This document shows, one piece after another, positions 26,093 through 35,282 of a DNA stretch of 64,000 nt (its first letter is position 1; each line of letters starts with the position of its first letter). Position numbers and translations under genes: made by a program. Source of the stretch: Lutispora sp003527145 (GTDB taxonomy: Bacteria; Bacillota; Clostridia; Lutisporales; Lutisporaceae). The DNA lies in NCBI GenBank assembly GCA_029983695.1, contig JASBZB010000026.1, forward strand, positions 1 to 64,000, in the 5' to 3' direction. Below the pieces are notes generated by a model, which was not told the DNA's origin, ran no database searches, and saw only the letters and a program-made list of their open reading frames with translations.

Positions 26093-28405
26093 ATGACATT
26101 TAGGTCTATAGGCAAAAACTGCACCAGAAACGACGGAGTAGAAAAAACTACAGGAAGGGCCATATTTGTAGCAGATATGAAATTCCCCGGGATGCTTCAT
26201 GCCAAGGTGCTTCGTTCACCTTATGCCCACGCGAACATCAAGGATATAGACATAAGTGAGGCATTAAAACAACCGGGGGTATTTGCTGTACTGACAGGAG
26301 AGGATGTACCGGGACCTTTTGGAGGCGCTATCGCCGATCAATATCCCATTGCAAAAGGCAAGGTAAGATTCGCCGGAGAACCGGTAGCTGTAGCGGTAGC
26401 TGTCAGCGAGAGAGTCGCCCACGAAGCTTTGAAGCTTGTAAAAGTCGATTATGAACCTCTGCCCTTCGCAATACATCCCAAGGATGCGATAGCAGAAGGA
26501 GCGCCGATTATTCATGAAAAGCTCATGGAATATCGAGTGGCACCTTATGTAAACCCGGTTGGCAAAAACATATACCAGCATTTTAAAGTGAGAAAGGGTG
26601 AAGCGGAAGAAGCCTTTGAAAGCGCAGATGCAGTAGTAGAAGGAGAAACATGGTTTTCATATATCCACCATGTTCAGCTGGAGCCCCATTGTGCAGTAGC
26701 TCAGTATAATTTAGACGGCTCCATGACAATGTATTCAACTACCCAGGCTCCTTTCGTAGTTCAAAACTGCATCAGAGAACTTCATCAGCTCCCCCTGAGC
26801 AAGATTCAGGTAATTGCTCCTTATATAGGCGGAGGCTTTGGAGGCAAATCAGATATAACCATTGAGGCTCTTGTTTCCTGTTTGGCAAAGGCTGTGCCTG
26901 GGAGATTCGTAAGATTGCTGCTCACCAGAGAGGAAATGTTTATAGGGACCAACCTGGGAAGAGGAGGCTACTGCAAATATAAGGTAGCAGTTTCCAAAGA
27001 AGGGAAAATACTGGGCATGACAGGCGAAAGCTATCTCGGCAGCGGAGGAAACGCAGAATATGCTGTAAACGTGGTGACCGGTATGGGACTTGCGGGAACG
27101 GGGCCTTACGAGGTGCCGAACCTCAAGCTGGATGTATATGGTGTATATACCAATGTTCCTCCTATCGGAGCTTCAAGAGGCTATGGACACCCGGAAGTGC
27201 ATCTGGCAGTAGAAAGACTGCTTGAAAAGGCAGCCCAAAAGATCGGTATGAATCCTGTAGAATTCAGGCTCAAGAATCTTTTGGGAGAAGGCAAGATCAA
27301 TGGAATAGGCCAGGTAATGAAGCATCACAACGGCAATGTTGTTCTTTGCGCACAAAAGGTGGCTGAGGAGTTATACAAAAATCCCAAGCCGGACAAGGGT
27401 GAGAATATCCTGGTGGGAAGAGGCTTCACAGCATATATGAAAACTCCTTGCATGCCAAGCAACGTGCAATCCAGCGTTCTGATAAAGCTCAATTCCGACG
27501 GGACTGTAACTCTTGCTACAGGCGCAATAGAAATGGGACAGGGAACTTATACGACCTTGGCGCAAATTACTGCCGAAGCTTTAAATATACCCTTTGAAAA
27601 AGTTAATGTGACAAATAAGGTTGATACTCTGATATCGCCTTACGAGTGGCAAACAGTTGCCAGCCACGGCACTTGGGGCACAGGCAATGCCGTACTGCTT
27701 GCCGCAGAAGATTTAAAAAGAAAGCTGAAAGAAGCGGCGGCAACAGTATTTGGTACAAAAGCTGAGAACATCAAATTGGATGAAGATAAGCTTATTTATA
27801 ACGACAAGATCCTGAGGTGGAGCGATTTAGCCCTAGGCTATAAGAATCCGGACGGCTCCGCCCTTACGACACCTGTCATGGGAGAAGGCCACTTTGTGGC
27901 AAAAGGTGTACAGAATCCGGATCCTGAGACCGGTCAGGGAAATGCAGCGGCAGATTGGACCTTCGGTTCGGTAGGAGTTGAGCTGGGTATAGATAAAACC
28001 ACAGGAGAGGTCCACCTATACAGGCTTCTGAATACCATAGATGCAGGCACGATAATCAATCCCCAAATGGCTCGAGATCAAGTTCTGGGTGCGATGACCA
28101 TGGTATTGGGCTCAAGCCTGACAGAAGGTCTGGTATTCTCCGAAGACAAAGGTAAAATAAGAAATAACAATCTGGTAGACTATAAGATAATGGGAATAGA
28201 AGATATGCCGGATGAAGTATTGATAGACTTTGTTCAGACCCCTGAGGAATCAGGCCCATACGGAGCAAAGGGGCTCGGAGAGCATGGCGCTGTATCGGTA
28301 GCCCCGGCGGTTTTAAACGCCATATATGATGCAACAGGCAAAGACTTTTACGAGCTTCCTGTAACTGCGGAAAAAATCCTCAAGGCATTGGAAGGGGGAG
28401 AATAA
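26093..28405 (+). CDS. Molybdenum hydroxylase large subunit, operon 1
   Basis: A 770-residue molybdopterin-cytosine-dinucleotide-type subunit of the xanthine dehydrogenase family. The Moco-binding GGGFGGK, the AIEMGQGTYT segment, a QTVASHGTWGTGNAV segment and the base GLGEHG (the general-base Glu near the end) are all present. The residue after GGGFGGK is Ser where mammalian xanthine dehydrogenase has substrate-binding Glu, and the Arg that orients xanthine appears to be absent, so the substrate is open. The start at 26093 follows GGAGGTGAAGAA. The order large subunit, FAD subunit, iron-sulfur subunit makes a complete enzyme. It follows a CodA-like deaminase, suggesting that a deaminated base is hydroxylated. 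Confidence 0.88.
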   Translation: MTFRSIGKNCTRNDGVEKTTGRAIFVADMKFPGMLHAKVLRSPYAHANIKDIDISEALKQPGVFAVLTGEDVPGPFGGAIADQYPIAKGKVRFAGEPVAVAVAVSERVAHEALKLVKVDYEPLPFAIHPKDAIAEGAPIIHEKLMEYRVAPYVNPVGKNIYQHFKVRKGEAEEAFESADAVVEGETWFSYIHHVQLEPHCAVAQYNLDGSMTMYSTTQAPFVVQNCIRELHQLPLSKIQVIAPYIGGGFGGKSDITIEALVSCLAKAVPGRFVRLLLTREEMFIGTNLGRGGYCKYKVAVSKEGKILGMTGESYLGSGGNAEYAVNVVTGMGLAGTGPYEVPNLKLDVYGVYTNVPPIGASRGYGHPEVHLAVERLLEKAAQKIGMNPVEFRLKNLLGEGKINGIGQVMKHHNGNVVLCAQKVAEELYKNPKPDKGENILVGRGFTAYMKTPCMPSNVQSSVLIKLNSDGTVTLATGAIEMGQGTYTTLAQITAEALNIPFEKVNVTNKVDTLISPYEWQTVASHGTWGTGNAVLLAAEDLKRKLKEAAATVFGTKAENIKLDEDKLIYNDKILRWSDLALGYKNPDGSALTTPVMGEGHFVAKGVQNPDPETGQGNAAADWTFGSVGVELGIDKTTGEVHLYRLLNTIDAGTIINPQMARDQVLGAMTMVLGSSLTEGLVFSEDKGKIRNNNLVDYKIMGIEDMPDEVLIDFVQTPEESGPYGAKGLGEHGAVSVAPAVLNAIYDATGKDFYELPVTAEKILKALEGGE

Positions 28406-28406
28406 T

Positions 28407-29276
28407 ATGATACCCAACGTTGAATATATAAAACCGAAAACCTTGGAAGAAACCTTCTTGTTATTGGAAAAGGAAGGATCGGTAGCCTTAGCCGGAGGCA
28501 CGGATGTGGTGGTAAACCTCAGGGAGGAGAAGCTTCACCCCCAGCTTCTGGTGGATATTAAAGGACTTAAAGAATTAAAGGGCATAAAGGAAATTCCTGA
28601 AGGTATCTGGATCGGTGCTTTGGAGCCGGTTCAAAAAGCAGTAGAGCATCCCCTGATAGCTCCTTATATCGCATTGGTAGAAGGGGGAGGCTCCATAGGC
28701 TGTCTGGAAATCCGCTATAGGGCAACGATAGGAGGCAATATTTGCAACGGCTCGCCCAGTGCGGATTCGGTGCCGGGCCTTCTGCTCTATGATGCGAAGG
28801 CAGTAATAGCCTCTAAGATCGGTGAAAGAACAGTAAGCCTGGAATCAATCCTTTTAGGACCGGGCAAGGTGGATCTTAAAAAAGGAGAGATATTGAAGGG
28901 AGTAATCCTTCCAAAGGCGAAGGAAGGCTCTAAGAGCAAATACTACAGAAGAACAAGGGTAAAGGGTATGGATCTCTCGGGAGTAAGCGTGGCAGTATAT
29001 GCCGAAAGCCCGGGCATAGAAGGCAAAAGCGATATAAGGATAGCCTTAGGTGCAGTAATGCCTACAGTTGCAAGAGGAAGAAAGGGAGAAGCCATATTAG
29101 CCGGCAAGAAGTTGACCGATGAGCTCCTTGAAGAAGCAATAAATGAAATCTTAAAGGATGTAAACCCAAGAAAGGGAAGCCTAAGAGCCGAGCCTGAATA
29201 CAAAAAGAAAATGGTAGCTGTGCTCATCAAACAAGCCTTATTTGAAATGAATGGGGGTGTCTTATGTGAAGCATAG
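28407..29276 (+). CDS. Molybdenum hydroxylase FAD subunit, operon 1
   Basis: A 289-residue FAD-binding subunit (CoxM/XdhB type), one base after the large-subunit stop. The FAD-pyrophosphate loop AGGTDVVV is at about residue 30, RATIGGNICNGSPSADSVP at about 105, and a KYYRRTRVKGMDLSGVSVAV segment precedes the C-terminal domain. It passes electrons from the iron-sulfur clusters to an acceptor, probably NAD or a flavoprotein. Its last codons overlap the next gene by 11 bases. Confidence 0.9.
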   Translation: MIPNVEYIKPKTLEETFLLLEKEGSVALAGGTDVVVNLREEKLHPQLLVDIKGLKELKGIKEIPEGIWIGALEPVQKAVEHPLIAPYIALVEGGGSIGCLEIRYRATIGGNICNGSPSADSVPGLLLYDAKAVIASKIGERTVSLESILLGPGKVDLKKGEILKGVILPKAKEGSKSKYYRRTRVKGMDLSGVSVAVYAESPGIEGKSDIRIALGAVMPTVARGRKGEAILAGKKLTDELLEEAINEILKDVNPRKGSLRAEPEYKKKMVAVLIKQALFEMNGGVLCEA

Positions 29277-29733
29277 CATAAAAGTAAAAATAAACGGTCA
29301 GTTATATCTGGAGGAAGTAGAGACAGGCATGACCCTCTTGCAGTTTATAAGGGATAAGGTTGGATATACGGGCACGAAGATAGGCTGTGAAAACGGCGAA
29401 TGCGGGGCCTGTACTGTCATAATGGACGGAGACCCGGTAAGGGCTTGTCTTATACTGGCTGTTGAAGCAGATGGAGCTGATATAACCACAGTTGAAGGAT
29501 TATCGGAAAAGGATAAGCTCCATCCGTTGCAGCAAAGCTTCATAGAGACCGGAGCTGCTCAATGCGGCTTCTGTACACCGGGAATGCTAATGGCAGGCAA
29601 AGCCTTATTGGATAAGAAGCCGAACCCAAGCGATAAAGACATAATGGACGCACTGGGCGGCCATCTATGCAGATGCACCGGCTATAAATCCATAAGCAAA
29701 GCTGTGGAAATAGCAATAGAAAAAACAAAGTAG
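29266..29733 (+). CDS. Molybdenum hydroxylase 2Fe-2S subunit, operon 1
   Basis: A 155-residue subunit with two [2Fe-2S] domains: the plant-type cluster (CENGECGACTV, then CL) and the helical one (CGFCTPG ... CRCTGY). The GTG start at 29266 is chosen because GGGGGTG sits just upstream, inside the FAD gene. The 3' 170 bases of this gene are duplicated at 40262-40432, beyond a 10-kb block of unrelated genes. A strong terminator follows, ending the operon. Confidence 0.92.
   Translation: MKHSIKVKINGQLYLEEVETGMTLLQFIRDKVGYTGTKIGCENGECGACTVIMDGDPVRACLILAVEADGADITTVEGLSEKDKLHPLQQSFIETGAAQCGFCTPGMLMAGKALLDKKPNPSDKDIMDALGGHLCRCTGYKSISKAVEIAIEKTK
29548..29718 (+). repeat. Direct repeat, left copy (3' end of the 2Fe-2S gene)
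   Basis: About 171 bases that recur at 40262-40432 in the same orientation. A core of 128 bases (29590-29717) is identical by eye; five differences lie in the first 45 bases. Confidence 0.9.
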
Positions 29734-29734
29734 A

Positions 29735-29766
29735 AAAAACAGAGTGGAATTTTCCACTCTGTTTTT
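29735..29766 (+). terminator. Terminator of molybdenum hydroxylase operon 1
   Basis: AAAAACAGAGTGGAA, two-base loop, TTCCACTCTGTTTTT; works on both strands and also ends the convergent epimerase transcript. Confidence 0.85.
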
Positions 29767-29824
29767 GATTGCCGTATAAGAAAGTATAATTTTTTAACAT
29801 ATAAAAACAGTCCCAAATCAAGTT

Positions 29825-30892
29825 TTACATACCCTCTACAGTGACACCGAGACCCGGCTTATCAGTCATGTGGCAGACATTGCCTTCATTGGTAAAGCCA
29901 TCTTTGATCCAGCTGCTTTCCGTATAGAAAGTGATATCAAGGTCAAAGATTTTGACATTTTTGTTCGCTATGCCGAAGTGCATCGCAGCAGAGTTTGCGA
30001 TCTTGCTCTCGCCCATGCATCCTAGCATACAGAAGATATTATTAGCTTCCGCTATGGCATTGATTTTTTGCGCTTTGAAAATTCCACCGCACTTCATAAG
30101 TTTGATATTGATTCCGTTAACGGCTTTTGTCTTAGCAAGCTTTGCCGCGTCTATAGGGGAATGACAGCTTTCGTCGGCAACAACAGGCAAATTGACCATT
30201 GATTTGATTTCCTTCAAGCCGTCGTAATCCCAATAAACAATTGGTTGTTCGATCAGCTCCACATTAAGTTTTTCCAGTTCGTTTATGATACGTATTGAAT
30301 CTTTTACCGACCAGCCCTGGTTGGCATCAATACGCAGACCGATCTTATCGCCCACGGCCTTTCTGATGAGTATCATTCTTTCGAGGTCCAGATCAACGCT
30401 TTGACCGAGCTTGACCTTCAGGTTGCTCCAGCCTTTCTGTACCCATTCCACAGCTTTTTCCGCCATTGCTTCCGGTTCGTCAATTCCAAGCGTTGTGTCG
30501 GAATAGACAGTCTTGTTTACGCCGCCAAGAAATTTATAAAGAGGCATATCCATTTTCTTGGATGCGATATCATAACAAGCAATATCTATTGCCGCTTTGA
30601 TCGAAGTATTATAAGCATACATGCCGTCCATTATATTATGTATATTTTCAATCAAAATCGGATTCTGGCCGATCAGCGCGCTTCTGAATTGTTTGCCTAC
30701 AGCAACGGCCGTATCAATGCTATCGCCCGTCACAAAAGGTAACGTCGCAGCCTCGCCATAACCCACAATACCCTCGTCTGTTTCCATCTTCAAGACTAGA
30801 GTATCAAATCCTTCTATCACCATGAACGCTATTTTCATGGGCTTATTGAACTTGAACGTGGCTTTTTCAAATTTGATATCAATTATTTTCAT
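29825..30892 (-). CDS. Enolase-superfamily dipeptide epimerase (Ala-Glu type)
   Basis: A 355-residue member of the muconate-lactonising/dipeptide epimerase group. It has LKVKLG (catalytic Lys), metal ligands in RIDANQGW, IEQPI and VVADES, and the opposite Lys in INIKLMKCGG. This arrangement is that of L-Ala-D/L-Glu epimerase (YkfB), which helps recycle murein peptides. The ATG at 30892 has a GGAG site eight bases upstream. A sigma-A promoter lies 160-190 bases upstream with a structured leader between. It is divergent from a peptide transporter, supporting a role in peptide catabolism. Substrate specificity is not proven. Confidence 0.85.
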   Translation of the reverse strand: MKIIDIKFEKATFKFNKPMKIAFMVIEGFDTLVLKMETDEGIVGYGEAATLPFVTGDSIDTAVAVGKQFRSALIGQNPILIENIHNIMDGMYAYNTSIKAAIDIACYDIASKKMDMPLYKFLGGVNKTVYSDTTLGIDEPEAMAEKAVEWVQKGWSNLKVKLGQSVDLDLERMILIRKAVGDKIGLRIDANQGWSVKDSIRIINELEKLNVELIEQPIVYWDYDGLKEIKSMVNLPVVADESCHSPIDAAKLAKTKAVNGINIKLMKCGGIFKAQKINAIAEANNIFCMLGCMGESKIANSAAMHFGIANKNVKIFDLDITFYTESSWIKDGFTNEGNVCHMTDKPGLGVTVEGM

Positions 30893-30925
30893 TTCCATAT
30901 CTCCATTCATTATAAAATCTATTTT

Positions 30926-31009
30926 AATAAAAGCTGTTATAATGCTTAAACCGAGATACCAGCTTTTATTGTGCACGACAACGGTTATGCTCCCGGCAAA
31001 AGGTGCACA
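30926..31009 (-). promoter_or_regulatory. Structured 5' leader of the epimerase gene
   Basis: Two inverted repeats in the untranslated leader: GTGCACA/TGTGCAC (30970-30976 with 31003-31009) and an 11-base pair AATAAAAGCTG/CAGCTTTTATT (30926-30936 with 30960-30970), the latter 34 bases before the start codon. No known riboswitch class was matched. Confidence 0.5.
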
Positions 31010-31054
31010 GTATAGCTTCTTATCTCATATACTATTTAAATAAAAACTAAAAAA

Positions 31055-31084
31055 ATTATAGCATACATTAATTGAGCATGTCAA
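31055..31084 (-). promoter_or_regulatory. Sigma-A promoter of the epimerase gene
   Basis: On the minus strand TTGACA (31084-31079), 18 bases, TATAAT (31060-31055). Both boxes are perfect. Confidence 0.8.
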
Positions 31085-31267
31085 TGTTTTTAGCAATTTA
31101 AAATTTCTTCCCAATTATATGTTATGCTTGTTTTAGTCAAATCATTAATGGCATAATGCAGGCATTTTCAGCTGATAGGCAACTTTTTAAATTTATGTAT
31201 GGGCACCTAATATAGAACAAAAGTAATGAAGTAGTAATAAAATTCGGGCTATTTATTTAAATATAGC

Positions 31268-31296
31268 TTGCATTGAGATGCAAAATATAATAAAAT
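31268..31296 (+). promoter_or_regulatory. Promoter of the peptide transporter operon with overlapping repeat
   Basis: TTGCAT (31268-31273), 17 bases, TAAAAT (31291-31296). The inverted repeat TTGCAT-TGAG-ATGCAA (31268-31283) covers the -35 box and may be an operator for one of the XRE-cupin regulators. Confidence 0.55.
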
Positions 31297-31394
31297 TATA
31301 GTTAATAAATTTACTATTTATAAAATAAAAATGTAAGAATCAGGATTACTCTTAACCAGAGCAAAACAAAAGTAAAATAAGTTGGGGGGTCAAA

Positions 31395-32327
31395 ATGTAT
31401 AGGTATATTATTAAACGTTTATTGTTGTTAATTCCCATTATTTTAGGGGTAATAGTCATAGTTTTTACGATTATGTATTTAACACCTGGTGATCCGGGAA
31501 GAAACGCTTTGGGAATGACCGCCACTCAAGCGCAAGTAGATGAATTTAACCATAAGCTTGGGTATGATAGACCTTATTTGGTGAGACTCGGCGATTACAT
31601 AGTCAAAGGGACACAGGGCGATTTCGGCATTTCCTATAAAACGGGTAAGCCTGTTTTCGGACAAATCTATGAGCGGCTGCCCGTTACGGTTACATTAGCA
31701 GTATTTGCGGTACTGATGTCTTTAGTCATCGGCTTGCCAATCGGCATACTGTCCGCTGTCAAACAATATTCTGCCGTTGATATGATCAGTACTGTTACCG
31801 CCATGCTGCTGGCCGCTATACCGGAGTTTTGGTTGGGGCTGATGTTGATGCTGTTTTTTGGAATACAGCTTAAAATTCTACCTATTTTCGGGGCCGATAC
31901 AGCCGCCAACTATGTTTTGCCCGTTATAACGCTGGCATTGCCTACTTCAGCTGTCATATTAAGGCTAACGCGTGCGACTATGCTGGAGGCAATCCGCCAA
32001 GATTATATACGCACTGCTCGGGCAAAAGGTGCAAAAGAAAGAACGGTTATATTTAGACATGCGCTTAGAAATGCGTTGCTTCCCGTAATTACAGTCGTAG
32101 GTAATTATTTCGGAGGATTACTTGGAGGCACTATAATGATAGAAATTATTTATAATATGCCTGGTCTGGGAATGCTGATGTACAATTCAATCAAGGCAAA
32201 AGACGTACCACAGGTAATGGCAACAGTCATATTTCTTTCTATATTGTTCTGTATAATTATGTTATTGGTTGATATTATTCAGTCTTTTGTTGATCCGAGA
32301 ATTCGAAGCAGATATGCAAATAGATAG
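31395..32327 (+). CDS. dppB: Peptide ABC transporter permease, DppB type
   Basis: A 310-residue inner-membrane permease with six predicted membrane segments. The DppB/OppB N-terminus is YIIKRLLLLIPIILGVIVIVF and LTPGDP, and the cytoplasmic EAA loop is IRTARAKGAKERTVIFRHALRNALLP, where the ATPases dock. The start follows a GGGGGG site. It heads a five-gene operon (permeases, two ATPases, binding protein) for di- or oligopeptides. Ile codons are mostly ATT/ATC and CGN Arg codons are commoner than in the neighbouring hydroxylase genes, hinting at a separate origin. Confidence 0.92.
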   Translation: MYRYIIKRLLLLIPIILGVIVIVFTIMYLTPGDPGRNALGMTATQAQVDEFNHKLGYDRPYLVRLGDYIVKGTQGDFGISYKTGKPVFGQIYERLPVTVTLAVFAVLMSLVIGLPIGILSAVKQYSAVDMISTVTAMLLAAIPEFWLGLMLMLFFGIQLKILPIFGADTAANYVLPVITLALPTSAVILRLTRATMLEAIRQDYIRTARAKGAKERTVIFRHALRNALLPVITVVGNYFGGLLGGTIMIEIIYNMPGLGMLMYNSIKAKDVPQVMATVIFLSILFCIIMLLVDIIQSFVDPRIRSRYANR

Positions 32328-32365
32328 TATTTTTTTCTTGCATAGTAAGCTTTAGGAGGTGCAGT

Positions 32366-33235
32366 ATGAGCGTAGCAAAACAATTCAAAAAAAGAAGTCA
32401 GTTCAAAGAGATCTGGAGAAGGTTTCGGAAAAATAAAACGGCCATGGTCGGGCTGATTGTGATTTGTTTATTGATTTTAATGTCCATATTTGCAAATTTA
32501 ATCGTACCTTATGATAGCGTTATAAACATGCATGCTTCGGAAAAATATTTGGCGCCAAATGCTCAGCATATCTTTGGCACGGACGATATGGGCAGGGATT
32601 ATTTCGCAAGGATAGTCTACGGAGGAAGAGCTTCTCTTTCGATTGGGTTTTTATGCGTCGGAGTCGCACTCGTTTTGGGTATGCTCTTAGGGGCGTCTGC
32701 CGCATATTTTAGCGGTGTTGTTGACAGCATTATTATGAGGATCATGGATACCATCAGCTGTATACCCAGTATATTGCTTGCCCTTGTCATTGTTGCATCT
32801 TTAGGGCCTGGGCTCGTCAACATGATTATTGCCGTCACAATTTCGACAATACCCGCGTTTACCAGAATTATAAGGTCCGTTATATTACCTATTACCGGTC
32901 AGGATTTCATAGAAGCTGCGCGCGCCTGCGGAACAAAAAACAGTAGAATTATTCTAAGGCATATATTGCCTAACGCCATCGGACCCATCATAGTACAGGC
33001 AACGACGGCCGTTGCACAGCTCATTATCGCTGCCGCAAGCTTAAGCTTTATCGGAATGGGGATTCAGCCTCCCGCCCCTGAATGGGGTGCAATGCTTTCC
33101 GTTGCGAGGAATTATATCACAATGTATCCTCACATGATAATATTCCCGGGTGTATTCATCGTCCTTGCAGCATTGTCGCTTAATCTTCTGGGCGATGGCT
33201 TGCGTGATGCGCTGGATCCAAGACTGAAGAATTAA
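32366..33235 (+). CDS. dppC: Peptide ABC transporter permease, DppC type
   Basis: A 289-residue permease partner. A cytoplasmic N-terminus (RRFRKNKTAMVGLIVI) leads into the first membrane segment, then HIFGTDDMGRDYFARIVYGGRASLSIGF, a DppC/OppC hallmark. The EAA loop is IEAARACGTKNSRIILRHILPNAIGPI. It starts after AGGAGG, 38 bases after dppB. With DppB it forms the channel. Confidence 0.92.
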   Translation: MSVAKQFKKRSQFKEIWRRFRKNKTAMVGLIVICLLILMSIFANLIVPYDSVINMHASEKYLAPNAQHIFGTDDMGRDYFARIVYGGRASLSIGFLCVGVALVLGMLLGASAAYFSGVVDSIIMRIMDTISCIPSILLALVIVASLGPGLVNMIIAVTISTIPAFTRIIRSVILPITGQDFIEAARACGTKNSRIILRHILPNAIGPIIVQATTAVAQLIIAAASLSFIGMGIQPPAPEWGAMLSVARNYITMYPHMIIFPGVFIVLAALSLNLLGDGLRDALDPRLKN

Positions 33236-33276
33236 CTACTGGCAATAAATTATCTATTGATGGAAGGGATTGAATC

Positions 33277-34242
33277 ATGAGGGAGCAACTTTTAAAAATA
33301 GAAGACTTGTGGGTGCATTACAAAACGGATGATGCCACAAATTATGCGGTAAACGGGATATCCTTGGAACTTCAGGCGGGTGAAAATATAGGCCTTGTAG
33401 GGGAAACAGGAGCCGGAAAAACAACCACAGCATTAAGTATACTGAGGCTTTTACCCCCTAAAATCGGCGTTATCAAGCAGGGGAAAATTCTATTCGACGG
33501 ACAGGATATTCTGAAACTGACGGAATCGGATATGCGCACTATTCGCGGTAATAAAATCAGCATGATCTTCCAGGATCCTATGACAAGCTTAAATCCTGTT
33601 TTGACAGTTGGAGATCAAATCGCAGAGGTACTTATATTGCACAATGAATCTGACAGCAGCGAAGGAGTCCAGAAAAGAGTAGATGACATACTTCGACTTG
33701 TTGGCATACAGGCGAAGAGAAAAAACGAATACCCGCACCAGCTCAGCGGCGGTATGAAACAAAGAATTGTGATTGCAATTGCAATTGCCTGTAATCCCAT
33801 GCTGCTCATTGCAGATGAGCCTACAACAGCCCTCGATGTCACTATTCAGGCCCAGGTGCTGGAAATGATGGATAATCTGAAAAACACGCTAAATACATCG
33901 CTTTTACTCATCACGCACGATTTGGGAATCGTGGCCCAAATGTGCGACAGGGTCGCTATTATGTATTCTGGCGAAATCGTTGAATATGGCACTGTAGAAG
34001 ATATTTATGGAGCGAAAGAACGCCACCCTTATACTGACGGCCTTTTCGGGTCAATCCCGGATCTTGTAAAAGAGACAAAACGTTTAAATCCTATCGGCGG
34101 CCAAATGACGGACCCTGCAAATTTGCCGGCAGGTTGCAAATTCCATCCAAGGTGTCCGAAATGCATGGAGATCTGCAAAACCGTGCAACCAAAAGCAATT
34201 GAAATACAAGGGCATCAAATTAAATGTCATCTTTATAAATAG
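33277..34242 (+). CDS. dppD: Peptide ABC transporter ATPase, DppD type
   Basis: A 321-residue ATPase. Walker A is GETGAGKTT, the signature is LSGGMKQRIVIA, Walker B is LLIADEPTTALD and the switch His is in LLITHDLG. The C-terminal oligopeptide/dipeptide extension contains the Cys-rich CKFHPRCPKCMEICK segment typical of DppD/OppD. It begins after AAGGGATTG with ordinary spacing and pairs with the next gene. Confidence 0.93.
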   Translation: MREQLLKIEDLWVHYKTDDATNYAVNGISLELQAGENIGLVGETGAGKTTTALSILRLLPPKIGVIKQGKILFDGQDILKLTESDMRTIRGNKISMIFQDPMTSLNPVLTVGDQIAEVLILHNESDSSEGVQKRVDDILRLVGIQAKRKNEYPHQLSGGMKQRIVIAIAIACNPMLLIADEPTTALDVTIQAQVLEMMDNLKNTLNTSLLLITHDLGIVAQMCDRVAIMYSGEIVEYGTVEDIYGAKERHPYTDGLFGSIPDLVKETKRLNPIGGQMTDPANLPAGCKFHPRCPKCMEICKTVQPKAIEIQGHQIKCHLYK

Positions 34243-34264
34243 ATGAAGCATACGAGGTGATAAA

Positions 34265-35218
34265 GTGGCACAGCCTTTATTGAAGACTGAGGATCTGAAG
34301 AAATACTATAAAACGCCATACGGGGATTTACATGCGGTAGACGGAGTCAACCTATCAATTAACGAAGGCGAAACTCTGGGGATTGTTGGCGAATCCGGAT
34401 GCGGAAAGTCAACGCTTGGCAGAACTATTTTAAGGCTTATTGAGCCAACCTCCGGCGAAGTCCTTTATAAGGGGGAAAACATATTAAATTGCAATGCAGC
34501 GAAAATGAGGGCGCTGTGCAAAGAAATGCAAATTATTTTCCAAGACCCATTTTCATCGTTAAACCCAAGAATGACTATCAGTGAAATAATTGCTGAACCG
34601 CTCAAAGTACATAAGGTCTTCAAAAACAGTGCGGATTTGAATAAAAAGGTATTCGAGCTGATGGATGTGGTGGAGCTGGCAGAAAGGCTGGTAAATACCT
34701 ATCCTCACGAACTTGACGGCGGCAGAAGGCAGAGAATAGGAATTGCCCGTGCGCTTGCGCTCGATCCGAAATTTATCGTATGCGACGAGCCGGTATCAGC
34801 TTTGGATGTCTCAGTTCAGGCGCAAATACTGAACTTGATGATGGATTTGCAGGATCGTATGGGTCTAACCTACATATTTATAACGCACAATTTATCAGTA
34901 GTAAAACACATTTCTGACGAAATTATGGTTATGTATATGGGGGTGTGCATCGAGAGGGCACCTGCAAAAGAATTGTTCAGTAACCCACAGCATTACTATA
35001 CGAAAGCACTTTTAAGTGCGATTCCTGTGGCAGATTTAAGCTACCGTAAAAAGAAACGTGAGATATTGAAGGGTGAGGTTTCCAACCCGATCAACCCAGG
35101 ATTGGGCTGCAGATTTGCAGCTAGATGCCTAAACGCTGAAGCTGGATGCACCGACAAGGATATACCGCTGAAAGAAATATCACCCAATCATTTCGTTGCG
35201 TGCATACGTTTTATGTAG
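34265..35218 (+). CDS. dppF: Peptide ABC transporter ATPase, DppF type
   Basis: A 317-residue ATPase. Walker A is GESGCGKST, Walker B is FIVCDEPVSALD, and the H-loop is FITHNLS. The ABC signature reads LDGGRRQR rather than LSGGQ, so one ATP site is degenerate, a common asymmetry in such pairs. The C-terminal extension has the usual Cys-rich segment (CRFAARCLNAEAGC). It starts at GTG after GAGGTGATAAA. Confidence 0.92.
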   Translation: MAQPLLKTEDLKKYYKTPYGDLHAVDGVNLSINEGETLGIVGESGCGKSTLGRTILRLIEPTSGEVLYKGENILNCNAAKMRALCKEMQIIFQDPFSSLNPRMTISEIIAEPLKVHKVFKNSADLNKKVFELMDVVELAERLVNTYPHELDGGRRQRIGIARALALDPKFIVCDEPVSALDVSVQAQILNLMMDLQDRMGLTYIFITHNLSVVKHISDEIMVMYMGVCIERAPAKELFSNPQHYYTKALLSAIPVADLSYRKKKREILKGEVSNPINPGLGCRFAARCLNAEAGCTDKDIPLKEISPNHFVACIRFM

Positions 35219-35282
35219 AGTAAATTAACTGGTAAAAACGAGATGTACTCTTGTTTTTATAAATCTAAATTCGGAGGATTAA

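Larger units (their letters stand above)
30893..31394. other. 502-base divergent control region, epimerase / peptide transporter
   Basis: Contains a promoter in each direction and a structured leader ahead of the epimerase. The rest is very AT-rich without coding potential. Confidence 0.7.
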
